The notes under the pieces are model-generated. The model worked only from the letters and a program-made list of their open reading frames with translations, was not told the origin of the DNA and ran no database searches. From the NCBI GenBank assembly GCA_963973915.1, contig CAXBBM010000001.1, positions 62,001 through 126,000 of the forward strand: a DNA stretch of 64,000 nucleotides, given 5' to 3'. A program made the position numbers and the translations under genes. Source of the DNA: Polycyclovorans sp002706265. Its GTDB lineage: Bacteria; Pseudomonadota; Gammaproteobacteria; Nevskiales; Nevskiaceae. Of the stretch, positions 53,901 to 61,861 are shown in pieces; within the stretch, counting starts at the first letter, position 1, and the number at the start of each line of letters is the position of its first letter.

Positions 53901-56900
53901 CCGAGGGGCCGATACCGCGTGACGGCGTTGCCGAGCCCGCCGCCGATGACGCCGGAGTGGGCGATGACGCGCCGGGCGCGCCCGTGCCTGCCGGGTCAGT
54001 GATGGAGACCACCGAGGCCATGGGTGATGCGCCCGCCCCGTCGCCGCTGCCAGCGCCAATACCGGCGCCCGCCGCGCCACAGGCCGACGTCACTGATCGC
54101 GGCACCGATGAAGAGGGCAATGAAGACGACGACCACGATGACGATCAGGCGCTGGATGCGATTTTCTTCGCCGAAGCCCGGGCCTTGCTCGACACCTTCG
54201 ACACCCTCACCCAGGGTTGGGCGCTGCACCCCGAGGCGCCCGAGCCCGCCACCGACACGCAGCGCGTGCTGCACACGCTCAAGGGCAGTGCGCGCATGGC
54301 GGGGCATCCCGCCCTCGGCGACGTGGCCGAACGTCTGGAAGCTCAGGTCAAGGCGCTGCAAGGGCAGACGCCTGCACCGGGCGTGTTCAGCCGCCTTGCC
54401 GACATTGGCCATCGCCTTCAAGCCGGGCTGCGGGGCCTGCAGCGCGGCGAGACCGACAGTTTTGCGTCGTGGCACGACGACCCGCTGGCCCCGGTTGCGG
54501 ACGCGATCGCAGCGCCGGCGCCCACCGCCGATGCCGATACCGATGTCGGAGTCCTGCCAGCGGCCGATGGCGAACAGCCCGTGCCGTCGATGCCATTCAG
54601 CGAACGCGCACCAGCCGATGGGGCGCCGGATGACGCCGATCAGGCGGAACTGCTGGCCATCTTCTCGGAGGAGGCCAGCGAGCTGATCGACGCGCTGGAA
54701 GCCGCGTTCGGCCGCTGGCGGCAGAACACGGCCGATGCCAGCCCGCGGGGCGACCTGTTGCGGGCCCTGCACACCCTCAAAGGGGGCGCGGGCATGTGCA
54801 ACTGGACCGCCCTGGCCGATCGCGCCCATGCCCTCGAAAGCGAGCTGGAGCGTCAGGAGCTCCAAGGCCTGACCTTGACCGAGGCGCACACGCTGGAGGC
54901 CGTTGGCGTCGCCATCAGCGATCTGGCGCAACAGGTGTTGCAGCCGCCGGTCAGTCTGACCGCGCTGGCCGCGGCCAGCGCCGGCCAGGGCTCGCCGGAC
55001 GCGCCGGCCGCGACGCCGCTGGAGTGGGATCCACGCCTGTTCTTCGTGCCCGAAGACGAGGCCGACAGTGCGGTGTCGCGACAGGAAACCGCGCGCGTGG
55101 CGGTGGAGCGTCTCGACGGCATGCTCAACGAGGTGGGCGAGGTCTCGATCATCCGTGCGCGACTGGAAGCGCAGATGACCCAGGCGCGCAGCCAGCTTGC
55201 CGAGATGCAGCAGTCGGTGGAACGCCTGCGCGACCAGTTGCGACAGATGGACGCCGAAACCGACGCTCAGATTCACGCCCGCGGTCTGGCCTCCAGTACG
55301 CCCGAGCAGGACCGCTACGCCGGCGATTTCGACCCGCTGGAAATGGACCGCTACACGCGCATGCAGGAGCTGTCGCGTTCGCTCAACGAATCCCTGGGCG
55401 ACATCGCCGGGCTGCACGACACCCTCAGCGGCGTGGTGGGCGACAGCGAAACCCTGCTGGTGCAGCAGAACCGCGTCAACACCCAGTTGCAGCAGGGGCT
55501 GATGGGCACCCTGATGGTGCCGTTCTCGCGGCAGATTCCGCGCCTGCAGCGGGTGGTGCGCGCCACGGCCCTGGAACTCGGCAAGCAGGCGACGCTGCAG
55601 GTCATCGGTGAAGAGGCCGAGCTGGACCGCAACGTGCTCGAACGCATGACCGCGCCGCTGGAGCACCTGCTGCGCAACGCCGTGGTGCACGGCATCGAGC
55701 CCCCGGAACGGCGCGCCGAGGCCAACAAGCCGCCGGTTGGGCAGGTGACCATCACCCTGCAGCGTGAAGGCAGCGAACTGTTGATGGTGCTCAGCGACGA
55801 CGGCGGCGGGCTGGACTTTGCGCGCATCGAGACGATTGCCGTGCAACGGGGCCTGCTGCCTGCGCCCTTGGCCGCCGACGCACCGCAGCGTGAGGTCGAC
55901 CTCGCCAGCTTCATCTTCGAGCCCGGCTTCTCGACGGCCGAAACCGTGACCCAGTCGGCCGGGCGCGGCATCGGCATGGACGTCGTCGCCGCCGAGGTCA
56001 AGCAGTTGGGCGGCACCCTGGGCGTGGTCTCGACGCGGCACAAGGGCGCGCGTTTCCAGGTGCGGCTGCCGCTGACGCTGGCGGTGTCACACGCATTGCT
56101 GGTGCGGGTTTCGGAACGGCCCTACGCCTTGCCGCTGGCCAACATCGAAGGGGTGGTGCGGATCCCGCTCAACGACCTGCCACGTCACCTGTCGGCCAGC
56201 ACGCCCGAGCCGGTGATGTACGGCAACCAGCCTTATCAATTGCGCCGCCTCAGCGACCTGCTGGGCGTGGCCGCAAGCGCGGTCACGGTGGACCACAACA
56301 CCGTGCAGGCGGTGATGCTCCGCGCCAGCGAGGGCCTGGTGGGCGGCAGCCGCACCGCGCTGCTGGTCGATGCGGTCATCGGCAACCGCGAGATCGTTGC
56401 CAAGCCGCTGGGGCCGATCATCAGCGCCATAAACGGCATCAGCAGCGCAACCATATTGCCCGACGGTCAGGTGGTGCTGATTCTTGATGCTCTGGCGCTG
56501 GCCCAGGCCCGCGCCCGCCAGCAGCGTGTCCAGCCGCGCGTTGACCGGGCCGGCAGCACGCCGCTGATCATGGTGGTCGACGACTCCATCACCATTCGCC
56601 GCGTCACCCAGCGCCTGCTGGCGCGCAACGGGCTCAGGGTCATGACCGCCAAAGACGGGCTCGATGCAATGGCGCAGTTGGCCACGGTCACACCGGCCGC
56701 GATTCTGCTCGACATTGAAATGCCGCGGGCCGACGGCTTCGAGGTGGCCAGTTACGTGCGCAATACCGAGCGCCTGGCGCGCATCCCCATCGTCATGATC
56801 ACCTCGCGCTCCGGTGACAAGCACCGCAGCCGGGCGGCGGCGATCGGGGTCAACCGTTACCTGATCAAGCCTTATCAGGAAGGGGATTTGATGGATGCCC

Positions 56901-56932
56901 TCAAGGCCCTGCTGCCCGGTGTCGCGGCATGA
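50936..56932 (+). CDS. chpA: Hybrid chemosensory histidine kinase ChpA/PilL
   Basis: CheA-type kinase of the type IV pilus chemosensory system, 1997-1998 residues. After a long N-terminal region (about 1-620) come five histidine phosphotransfer domains with candidate phosphohistidines at His657, His781, His915, His1113 and His1279. The third has HTLGG in place of HTLKG. Asp/Glu- and Ala/Pro-rich linkers separate them. A kinase core follows (dimerisation about 1370-1560, N box EHLLRNAVVHGIEPPERR near 1577), then a CheW-like domain (about 1700-1860) and a receiver with acidic pair at 1882-1883 and phosphoacceptor Asp1926. It overlaps both neighbours. Confidence 0.95.
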   Translation: MPVGDRGLGLMAPLPEGYRVLWIRPGIERSLIKVRLAIERHVEGRDGAVPLDEALGALQELQGVAQVLPWVSLRLSFDGMADVLSGRRGTVAEGADQFSTTDSGLSAVLSGCVLIPDYLDLLARGQADSPLLLLPLINELRLAVKRPLVAESAIIALQLAQQPWPAREGDGRAHPSQMPALARKASAYYQSSLLAVMREQSDARAHWGRLGKLSEQLASATPDLPSYWLWTSLAALVEAVLTRRLDFGMELRRQLGAVGQLLKRLGERPADAAINAEAEVAAEVAALAAGLLYLVARAVPGGRRVMAVQAAWRLREWVPDDCVIERRRAQLQGPNARLLTQVTRELRADLAEAKDAIDLAVRTAEPVHLELAERCLAQIADTLRGLGLLTLGAHVTRQCGQLAELKLTADVAGWEALAGNLLRVEASLERELFGQLGGLVPPMTPEPGELPNPTLEDSRIALIRVALGDLARARGALDTAFRRRDAAGLADVPALLERVALVLPIIEQGAIATALRGLAAVVAHPALVVEGPETEWAGLFALISSRVELSLEALRDGLGAGLIEGEIDPFADIERLLAELRALLPTGPSGALTAPAAPAAAAPEPLPTDPDDTDPALREIFCEEAAEVLITLDGVIPAWRRQPERSEALLVIRRAFHTLKGSGRMVGADDLADFAWSVERVLNAVLDGARDIGHDVIDVITSAHQALPEMITRFRAGEALPDPAASLIERARQCLEGPKVTTEMRAAFVDDANDRLDQISLWLQQPGAHRDVPDSVIRAFHTLRGASSAVGLPALAEVAAECEHWLDGLRAIGRRPEAEACEVLAAVVEQARNWVSTVNQVDADAADGTQMLARLRHAQTQAPDAVKAVVAARELIEVFSMEALDLIDRTESLSREWAQDPARHDLPEAMQRELHTLGGAAAVSGVPSLAQVARALERRLAQVTPGPMVFAQLPAVFEALQQLLDAYREGRAPAVAPDLLERIEGLGRAEGPIPRDGVAEPAADDAGVGDDAPGAPVPAGSVMETTEAMGDAPAPSPLPAPIPAPAAPQADVTDRGTDEEGNEDDDHDDDQALDAIFFAEARALLDTFDTLTQGWALHPEAPEPATDTQRVLHTLKGSARMAGHPALGDVAERLEAQVKALQGQTPAPGVFSRLADIGHRLQAGLRGLQRGETDSFASWHDDPLAPVADAIAAPAPTADADTDVGVLPAADGEQPVPSMPFSERAPADGAPDDADQAELLAIFSEEASELIDALEAAFGRWRQNTADASPRGDLLRALHTLKGGAGMCNWTALADRAHALESELERQELQGLTLTEAHTLEAVGVAISDLAQQVLQPPVSLTALAAASAGQGSPDAPAATPLEWDPRLFFVPEDEADSAVSRQETARVAVERLDGMLNEVGEVSIIRARLEAQMTQARSQLAEMQQSVERLRDQLRQMDAETDAQIHARGLASSTPEQDRYAGDFDPLEMDRYTRMQELSRSLNESLGDIAGLHDTLSGVVGDSETLLVQQNRVNTQLQQGLMGTLMVPFSRQIPRLQRVVRATALELGKQATLQVIGEEAELDRNVLERMTAPLEHLLRNAVVHGIEPPERRAEANKPPVGQVTITLQREGSELLMVLSDDGGGLDFARIETIAVQRGLLPAPLAADAPQREVDLASFIFEPGFSTAETVTQSAGRGIGMDVVAAEVKQLGGTLGVVSTRHKGARFQVRLPLTLAVSHALLVRVSERPYALPLANIEGVVRIPLNDLPRHLSASTPEPVMYGNQPYQLRRLSDLLGVAASAVTVDHNTVQAVMLRASEGLVGGSRTALLVDAVIGNREIVAKPLGPIISAINGISSATILPDGQVVLILDALALAQARARQQRVQPRVDRAGSTPLIMVVDDSITIRRVTQRLLARNGLRVMTAKDGLDAMAQLATVTPAAILLDIEMPRADGFEVASYVRNTERLARIPIVMITSRSGDKHRSRAAAIGVNRYLIKPYQEGDLMDALKALLPGVAA

Positions 56933-57426
56933 GGTCGCCCGCGCCGCAACGCCGCGAGGTGCTGTACGCAGCCTTGATTCCTCTGGACCAGGACAGCGCC
57001 CTGCTGCCCAACGCCGCCCTGCTGGACGTGCTGCCCATGGCCCTGTTGGCGCCCTTGCCGGAGGCCGCGCAGCGGGCCGATCTGAGGGGTCTGGCGGGCT
57101 GGGTAAGCTACCGCGGGCACCGCCTGCCGGCGCTGCAGCTTGAAGCATTGCTGGGCCACGACCGCGCGCCGCCCGGTCTTCGTGGCCGGTTGGTGGTGCT
57201 GCAGGGCGTGTCGTCGCCCGAGGCGCGGCTGGTGTTGGTGGCGCAGTCGGCGCCGCGGCGGGTCACGCTCAGCCAACAGGTGCTGACGGCGGATGCCCTG
57301 GCGGTCGATGTGGGCGGGGTGATCGCGCAACGCTGCCGAATTGCCCGACAGCCCGTGGCCATTCCCGATCTGGCGGTGCTGGAACGCGAGGCCGCGGCGC
57401 TGGCCGCGCGCGCCACCGGGGCCTGA
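56929..57426 (+). CDS. CheW-like protein, ChpC position
   Basis: A 165-residue CheW-domain protein at the end of the pil-chp operon, where Pseudomonas has chpC. It is divergent in sequence but keeps the CheW plan: a central WVSYRGHRLPALQLEALLGH and VVLQGVSSPEARLVLVAQS. The ATG overlaps the chpA stop. It probably gives a second coupling protein for another receptor class. It ends 3 bases before the convergent argA end. Confidence 0.8.
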   Translation: MRSPAPQRREVLYAALIPLDQDSALLPNAALLDVLPMALLAPLPEAAQRADLRGLAGWVSYRGHRLPALQLEALLGHDRAPPGLRGRLVVLQGVSSPEARLVLVAQSAPRRVTLSQQVLTADALAVDVGGVIAQRCRIARQPVAIPDLAVLEREAAALAARATGA

Positions 57427-57429
57427 GCG

Positions 57430-58752
57430 TCACAGCGTCTTGATCAGCACCTTGGAATTGCGCTGGTAGTTGTACAGCGCGGCGCGCGCCATCGGCAGCG
57501 CTTCCACCGTGTGGGGCTGAAAGCCGTGCTCGATAAACCAATGCGGTGAATGCGTGGTCAGGCTGAAAAGCCGTTTCAGACCCAGCCGCCGGGCTTCGAC
57601 CTCGACCCGCTTCAGCAGCGCGGCGGCGCGGCCGGCGCGGTGATAGTCCGGGTGCACGGCCACGCAGGCGAATTCGCCGAGACCACTGGGGAGGTCGGGA
57701 AACAGCGCGCAGCACGCAATCACCAGGCCGTCACGGACGATGACGTTGAAGTGTTCGATCTCCAGTTCCAGCTGCTCGCGCGAGCGTGGCACCAGCACGC
57801 CGCTGGCCTCCAGCGGCTGGATGAGGCTGAGAATGCCGCCCACGTCTTCAATGGTTGCATCGCGCGTGGCCTCGTAGGCGCTGTCGGCGTAGAGCATCAG
57901 GCCCTCGCCATCGCGCGTGTACAGCTCGCGCAGCAGCACGCCGTCGGTCTGTTGGCCGATCAGGTGAACGCGCTTCACGCCCGCGTGCCCGGCGCGGATG
58001 GCCGCCTCGATCACGTGCCGGTCTTCCTCAGGCACGTGATCGGACGACGCCAGCAAGACCTCGGCCTCGGCCAGCGACAGCTGACCGGCATCGCCGGTGT
58101 CTTCTGCCAGCCGCCATTGATTGGGGTCGCTGGGCAGCACCAGCACCAGCTTGTCGGCCTTCAGCGCGGCGGCCGTGGCGGTGGCGACCTCTTCGGCGCG
58201 CAGGTTGAAAATCTCGCCGGTCGGTGAATAGCCGATGGGTGACAGCAGCACGATGCGGTCGTCCTGCAGCACATCGCGCAGCGTGTCCACATCGACGCGG
58301 CGCACCTCGCCGGTGAACTGGTGATCGACCCCGTTGCGCACGCCCACCGGTTTGGCCGTGACCAGATTGCCGCCGAGCACCCGCAGCCGCGCGCCGCCCA
58401 TCGGCGTGCTGGCCAGCCCGGTGGACAGGCGGGCTTCGATGCCCATGCGCAGGCTGCCCACGGCGGCCTTGACGCACTCCAGCGCGGCGCGGTCGGTGAC
58501 GCGCAGGTCTCCCTGGTACAGCGCGGCAAGCCCCTGTGCGGTGAGCATGGCGTCGATCTGCGGTCGCGCACCGTGCACCAGCACCAGCTTGACGCCCAGG
58601 CTGTGCAGCAGGGCCACGTCGTACAAGAAAGCGTCGAACCCGGGTTGCTCGGCCGCTTCGCCGCCAAAGGCGATCACGAACACCCGCCCGTGATGCGCGT
58701 GGGCATAGGGCGCGGCAGCGCGCAGGGCGGCAATGAAGTCGGTGGCATTCAT
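57430..58752 (-). CDS. argA: N-acetylglutamate synthase
   Basis: First step of arginine biosynthesis: acetyl-CoA plus glutamate gives N-acetylglutamate. The 440-residue protein has the N-terminal amino-acid-kinase-like regulatory domain (KLVLVHGARPQIDAML, SPIGYSPTGEIFNLRAEEVA) and the C-terminal GNAT acetyltransferase domain (about 295-440) with FACVAVHPDYHRAGRAAALL. This is the classical ArgA architecture; E. coli ArgA has 443 residues. A TATACT box lies 6 bases before the ATG, suggesting a leaderless mRNA. ArgF, a later step, is at the window's right end. Confidence 0.96.
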   Translation of the reverse strand: MNATDFIAALRAAAPYAHAHHGRVFVIAFGGEAAEQPGFDAFLYDVALLHSLGVKLVLVHGARPQIDAMLTAQGLAALYQGDLRVTDRAALECVKAAVGSLRMGIEARLSTGLASTPMGGARLRVLGGNLVTAKPVGVRNGVDHQFTGEVRRVDVDTLRDVLQDDRIVLLSPIGYSPTGEIFNLRAEEVATATAAALKADKLVLVLPSDPNQWRLAEDTGDAGQLSLAEAEVLLASSDHVPEEDRHVIEAAIRAGHAGVKRVHLIGQQTDGVLLRELYTRDGEGLMLYADSAYEATRDATIEDVGGILSLIQPLEASGVLVPRSREQLELEIEHFNVIVRDGLVIACCALFPDLPSGLGEFACVAVHPDYHRAGRAAALLKRVEVEARRLGLKRLFSLTTHSPHWFIEHGFQPHTVEALPMARAALYNYQRNSKVLIKTL

Positions 58753-58758
58753 GCGGCC

Positions 58759-58764
58759 AGTATA
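58759..58764 (-). promoter_or_regulatory. Candidate -10 element of argA at leaderless distance
   Basis: TATACT on the minus strand, then 6 bases (GGCCGC) and the argA ATG. The A of ATG is the expected initiation base. No Shine-Dalgarno fits. The -35 region (about 58782-58787) is poor. No ARG-box-like operator was recognised. Confidence 0.45.
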
Positions 58765-58799
58765 GATTCGCCCGGCGCGGGGCGATCCGGCGCGCGGCT

Positions 58800-58805
58800 T
58801 ATAAT
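58800..58805 (+). promoter_or_regulatory. Candidate -10 element of the UPF0149 (ygfB) operon at leaderless distance
   Basis: Perfect TATAAT followed by 7 bases and the ATG at 58813. Initiation would fall at or one base before the A of that ATG, which excludes the upstream in-frame ATG at 58807. The -35 region is GC-rich and unconvincing. Confidence 0.45.
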
Positions 58806-58812
58806 CATGCGC

Positions 58813-59370
58813 ATGTCAAAGCCTCTCGATTTTGCCGCGCTGGACGCGGTGGTCCGCCAGATTGAACGCGGTGGTGACACCGCCGAGATTCACGGCTCGG
58901 TGTGTGGCGCGCTGTGCGTGCAGCGCCCGGAAGAGATCGACCTGTTCATGTTGGTCGACGCCGGCGTGCCCGCCCGGTCGCGTGCCCCGGAGGGCCTCAA
59001 GCAGCTGCGTGACGAGGCCCTGGTGTCCTTGCAGGACGAAGCCCTGGGGTTTGCCCCGCTGCTGCCCGACGACAGCCATTCGCTGGAAACGCGGGTCGAG
59101 GCCATGGCCGCGTGGTGTGCCGGCTTTCTGTTCGGCTTGTCGCTGAAGCCGGGGTTCGACCCCAGGGCGATGAGCGACGACGCCCAGGAAATTCTCACCG
59201 ACTTCACCGAGCTGACGCGCGCCAGTTTCGACCCCGAGGAAGACGGCGAGCTTGAAGAAGTGGCCTACGCCGAGCTGGTGGAATACGTGCGCGTCGGCGT
59301 GCAGCTGATCTACATGGAGCTGCGGCCCGATCCCATGCCCGATCCGCAACGCTCGCGGAGCGTGCATTGA
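58813..59370 (+). CDS. ygfB: UPF0149 family protein YgfB
   Basis: A 185-residue cytoplasmic protein of the UPF0149/YgfB family. Typical features are HGSVCGALC near residue 28, CAGFLFGLSL, and a C-terminal acidic segment with YAELVEYVRVGVQLIYMEL. YgfB in Pseudomonas affects expression of an AmpD-type amidase and beta-lactam resistance, but a role here is unproven. I chose the second ATG (58813) because the first (58807) would lie upstream of the predicted initiation site. The stop overlaps the pepP TTG start. The ygfB-pepP-ubiH-ubiI order is conserved. Confidence 0.92.
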   Translation: MSKPLDFAALDAVVRQIERGGDTAEIHGSVCGALCVQRPEEIDLFMLVDAGVPARSRAPEGLKQLRDEALVSLQDEALGFAPLLPDDSHSLETRVEAMAAWCAGFLFGLSLKPGFDPRAMSDDAQEILTDFTELTRASFDPEEDGELEEVAYAELVEYVRVGVQLIYMELRPDPMPDPQRSRSVH

Positions 59371-60677
59371 CGGCCCCGGCACACGCAGAGCGCCGCGCCG
59401 CGCTGATGCAGGCGCTCGGTGAACGGGGGGTGGCGATCATCCCTGCGGCGCGGGAACAGGTGCGCTCGCGCGACACGCATTATCCGTTCCGGCAGGACAG
59501 CGACTTTCATTACCTCACCGGCTTTCCCGAGCCCGAGGCGATTGCCGTGCTCTGCCCGGGCCGCGAGGAAGGCGCGTTCGTGCTGTTCGTGCGGCCGCGC
59601 AATGCCGAACGCGAAATCTGGGACGGGCGCCGTGCCGGTCCTGAAGGCGCGATGGCGCGCTACGGCGCCGATCAGGCCCACGCACTCGACGCTCTTGAAA
59701 CCGAGTTGCCGAAGCTGCTGGCCGGCCGCGAAACCTTGCACTACACCCTTGGCGAGCATGCCGCGCTCGACGGGCTGGTGACCCGCACCCTGCGCCAATT
59801 GCGCGAGGTCGCCAGACGCGGTGCCCAGGCGCCGGCGCGCGTGCAGGCGCTGGAGTCGACCCTGCATGAGCTGCGGCTGATCAAGTCGGCCGACGAGATC
59901 GAGATCATGGCCCTGGCCGGGCGCATCAGCGCCGAGGCGCACGTGCGGGCCATGCAGGTGACACGGCCGGGCCGCAACGAGTGGGAAGTGGCTGCCGAAA
60001 TCGAGCGTCATTTTCTCGCGCATCGCATGGTGCCCGGCTATACCAGCATCGTCGGCGGCGGCGAGAACGCCTGCATTCTGCATTACACCGAGAACAACCA
60101 GCCGCTGCGCGGCGGCGATCTGCTGCTGATCGACGCCGGTGGCGAGCTTGACGGCTACACCGCCGACATCACCCGCACGTTTCCCGTCAACGGCCGCTAC
60201 AGCGGCCCGCAACGGGCGCTTTACGACGTGGTGCTGGCGGCCAACAGGGCGGCCATCGACACCCTGCGCGCCGGCGTGAGTGTCGGCAGGCCGCACGAGG
60301 TGGCCTCGCACATCCTGGCCGAAGGGCTCATCGATCTGGGGCTGTGCCAGGGCACCGCCGACGGGGTCATCGAGTCCGGTGAACTGCGGCGTTATTACAT
60401 GCATGGCACCGGCCACTGGCTGGGTCTGGACGTGCACGACGTGGGCCGCTATCGCACCGCCGAAGGCGCCTACCGCAACTTCGTGCCCGGCATGGTGATG
60501 ACGGTCGAGCCGGGCCTGTACATCGCGCCCGGCAGCGCGGGTGTGGACGCGGCGTTCCACGGCATCGGCATCCGCATCGAGGACGACGTGGTGGTCACCG
60601 ACGGCGCACCGCGGGTCTTGACCGAGGGCGTGCCGAAAGCGCCGGCCGCCATCGAAGCCCTGATGGCTGCGCAATGA
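59367..60677 (+). CDS. pepP: Xaa-Pro aminopeptidase PepP
   Basis: Dimanganese metallopeptidase removing N-terminal residues ahead of proline. The 436-residue protein has the creatinase/prolidase N-domain and the pita-bread catalytic domain, with all metal ligands visible: two Asp in DAGGELDGYTADITR, His in HGTGHWLGLDVHD, Glu in TVEPGLY and Glu in GIRIEDDVVV. The start is TTG at 59367, overlapping the ygfB stop, with GGAG about 8 bases upstream. It overlaps ubiH by 4 bases. Confidence 0.96.
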   Translation: MTAPAHAERRAALMQALGERGVAIIPAAREQVRSRDTHYPFRQDSDFHYLTGFPEPEAIAVLCPGREEGAFVLFVRPRNAEREIWDGRRAGPEGAMARYGADQAHALDALETELPKLLAGRETLHYTLGEHAALDGLVTRTLRQLREVARRGAQAPARVQALESTLHELRLIKSADEIEIMALAGRISAEAHVRAMQVTRPGRNEWEVAAEIERHFLAHRMVPGYTSIVGGGENACILHYTENNQPLRGGDLLLIDAGGELDGYTADITRTFPVNGRYSGPQRALYDVVLAANRAAIDTLRAGVSVGRPHEVASHILAEGLIDLGLCQGTADGVIESGELRRYYMHGTGHWLGLDVHDVGRYRTAEGAYRNFVPGMVMTVEPGLYIAPGSAGVDAAFHGIGIRIEDDVVVTDGAPRVLTEGVPKAPAAIEALMAAQ

Positions 60678-61861
60678 GCACCACGCCGAGGGCAACGCCT
60701 GATGTCGACCTGGCCATCGTCGGCGGCGGGCTGGTGGGTGCCAGTCTGGCGGTGGCGCTGTCCGGCAAGGGATTCCGGGTGTTGCTGATCGAGGCGGCGC
60801 AGCCCCCGGCCATCGCGCCGCAATGGGACGAACGCTGTATCGCCCTGAACGCGCGCAGCCAGCACATTGTTCAGCAGCTGGGTTTATGGCCGCGTGTGCA
60901 GGCCGAGGCCGTTGCCATTACCGCCACGCACATTTCGGAGCGTGGCCGTTTCGGCATGGCGCAGTTCACCGCCGCCGAGGCCGGGCTGGAGGCGCTGGGC
61001 CACAACCTGCCGCTGCGGCACATCGGCCAGACGGTCTGGCAGGCGGCGCAGCAGGCTGAAGGCGTGCAGATCCGGGCACCGGCAGCGGTCACGGCGGTGA
61101 CGGCATCTGACCAGGGTGTGGAATTGCGCCTGGCGGACGGCCAGACCGTGCACGCGCGACTGCTCGCCGCCGCCGATGGCGCGCAGTCCGCCGTGCGGCG
61201 TGCCTTGAACATTGCGGCCGAGCTGCACGACTATCGGCAGTCGGCCATCGTCACCGCCATCCGCGTGCAACGGCCGCGTGCCGGCGTGGCCTACGAGCGC
61301 TTCACGCCCGACGGCCCGATCGCCGTGCTGCCCAAGCCGGGCGATGCCTGCTCGCTGATCTGGACCCTGCCAACCGCCGCCGCCGAGCGCGCCATGGCCC
61401 TGGCCGATGAGGTGTTTCTTGCCGAAGCCGCGGCCTGCTTTGGCGGGCGCCTGGGGCAGTGGACCGCCCTGGGGCGGCGCCAGTGTTACCCGCTGTTGCG
61501 CACGGTCAGCACCCGCCTCAGCGCGCCATCGACGATGTTCGTCGGCAACGCGGCGCATGCGCTGCACCCGGTAGCGGCGCAGGGCTTCAATCTGGGGCTG
61601 CGCGATGTCGCCGCCCTGGCCGAGCTGCTGCAGGTCTGTCCGCTGGCGCAGTGGGCCGACGTGCCGGCCCGCTACGCCGCCGCCCGGACGCAGGACGCGG
61701 AGCGCACCGCCGGCTTTACCCATTCACTGGTCGGGCTGTTCTCCAACCGCTGGCCGGGGCTGGCCAGCGCCCGGCATCTGGGCCTGCTCGGGCTCAACCT
61801 GCTGCCGGGTCTCAAACGCGAGGTGATGTGGCAGAACCTCGGTTACGGGCGGCAGGCATGA
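60674..61861 (+). CDS. ubiH: Ubiquinone biosynthesis FAD monooxygenase UbiH
   Basis: Flavin hydroxylase of ubiquinone biosynthesis, adding the C1 hydroxyl to the octaprenyl ring. The 395-residue protein has the FAD-binding AIVGGGLVGASLA at the N-terminus, the DG motif AADGAQSAVRRA, and the GD-type motif VGNAAHALHPVAAQGFNLGLRD. Position after pepP and before a second hydroxylase is the standard pepP-ubiH-ubiI order. Start and stop both overlap neighbours by 4 bases. Confidence 0.93.
   Translation: MSTTPRATPDVDLAIVGGGLVGASLAVALSGKGFRVLLIEAAQPPAIAPQWDERCIALNARSQHIVQQLGLWPRVQAEAVAITATHISERGRFGMAQFTAAEAGLEALGHNLPLRHIGQTVWQAAQQAEGVQIRAPAAVTAVTASDQGVELRLADGQTVHARLLAAADGAQSAVRRALNIAAELHDYRQSAIVTAIRVQRPRAGVAYERFTPDGPIAVLPKPGDACSLIWTLPTAAAERAMALADEVFLAEAAACFGGRLGQWTALGRRQCYPLLRTVSTRLSAPSTMFVGNAAHALHPVAAQGFNLGLRDVAALAELLQVCPLAQWADVPARYAAARTQDAERTAGFTHSLVGLFSNRWPGLASARHLGLLGLNLLPGLKREVMWQNLGYGRQA

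Noticed and set aside
53996..56041. A 681-codon open frame antisense to chpA
   Set aside because: Shadow of the ChpA codons; no recognisable domain, while the sense frame shows Hpt and kinase motifs.
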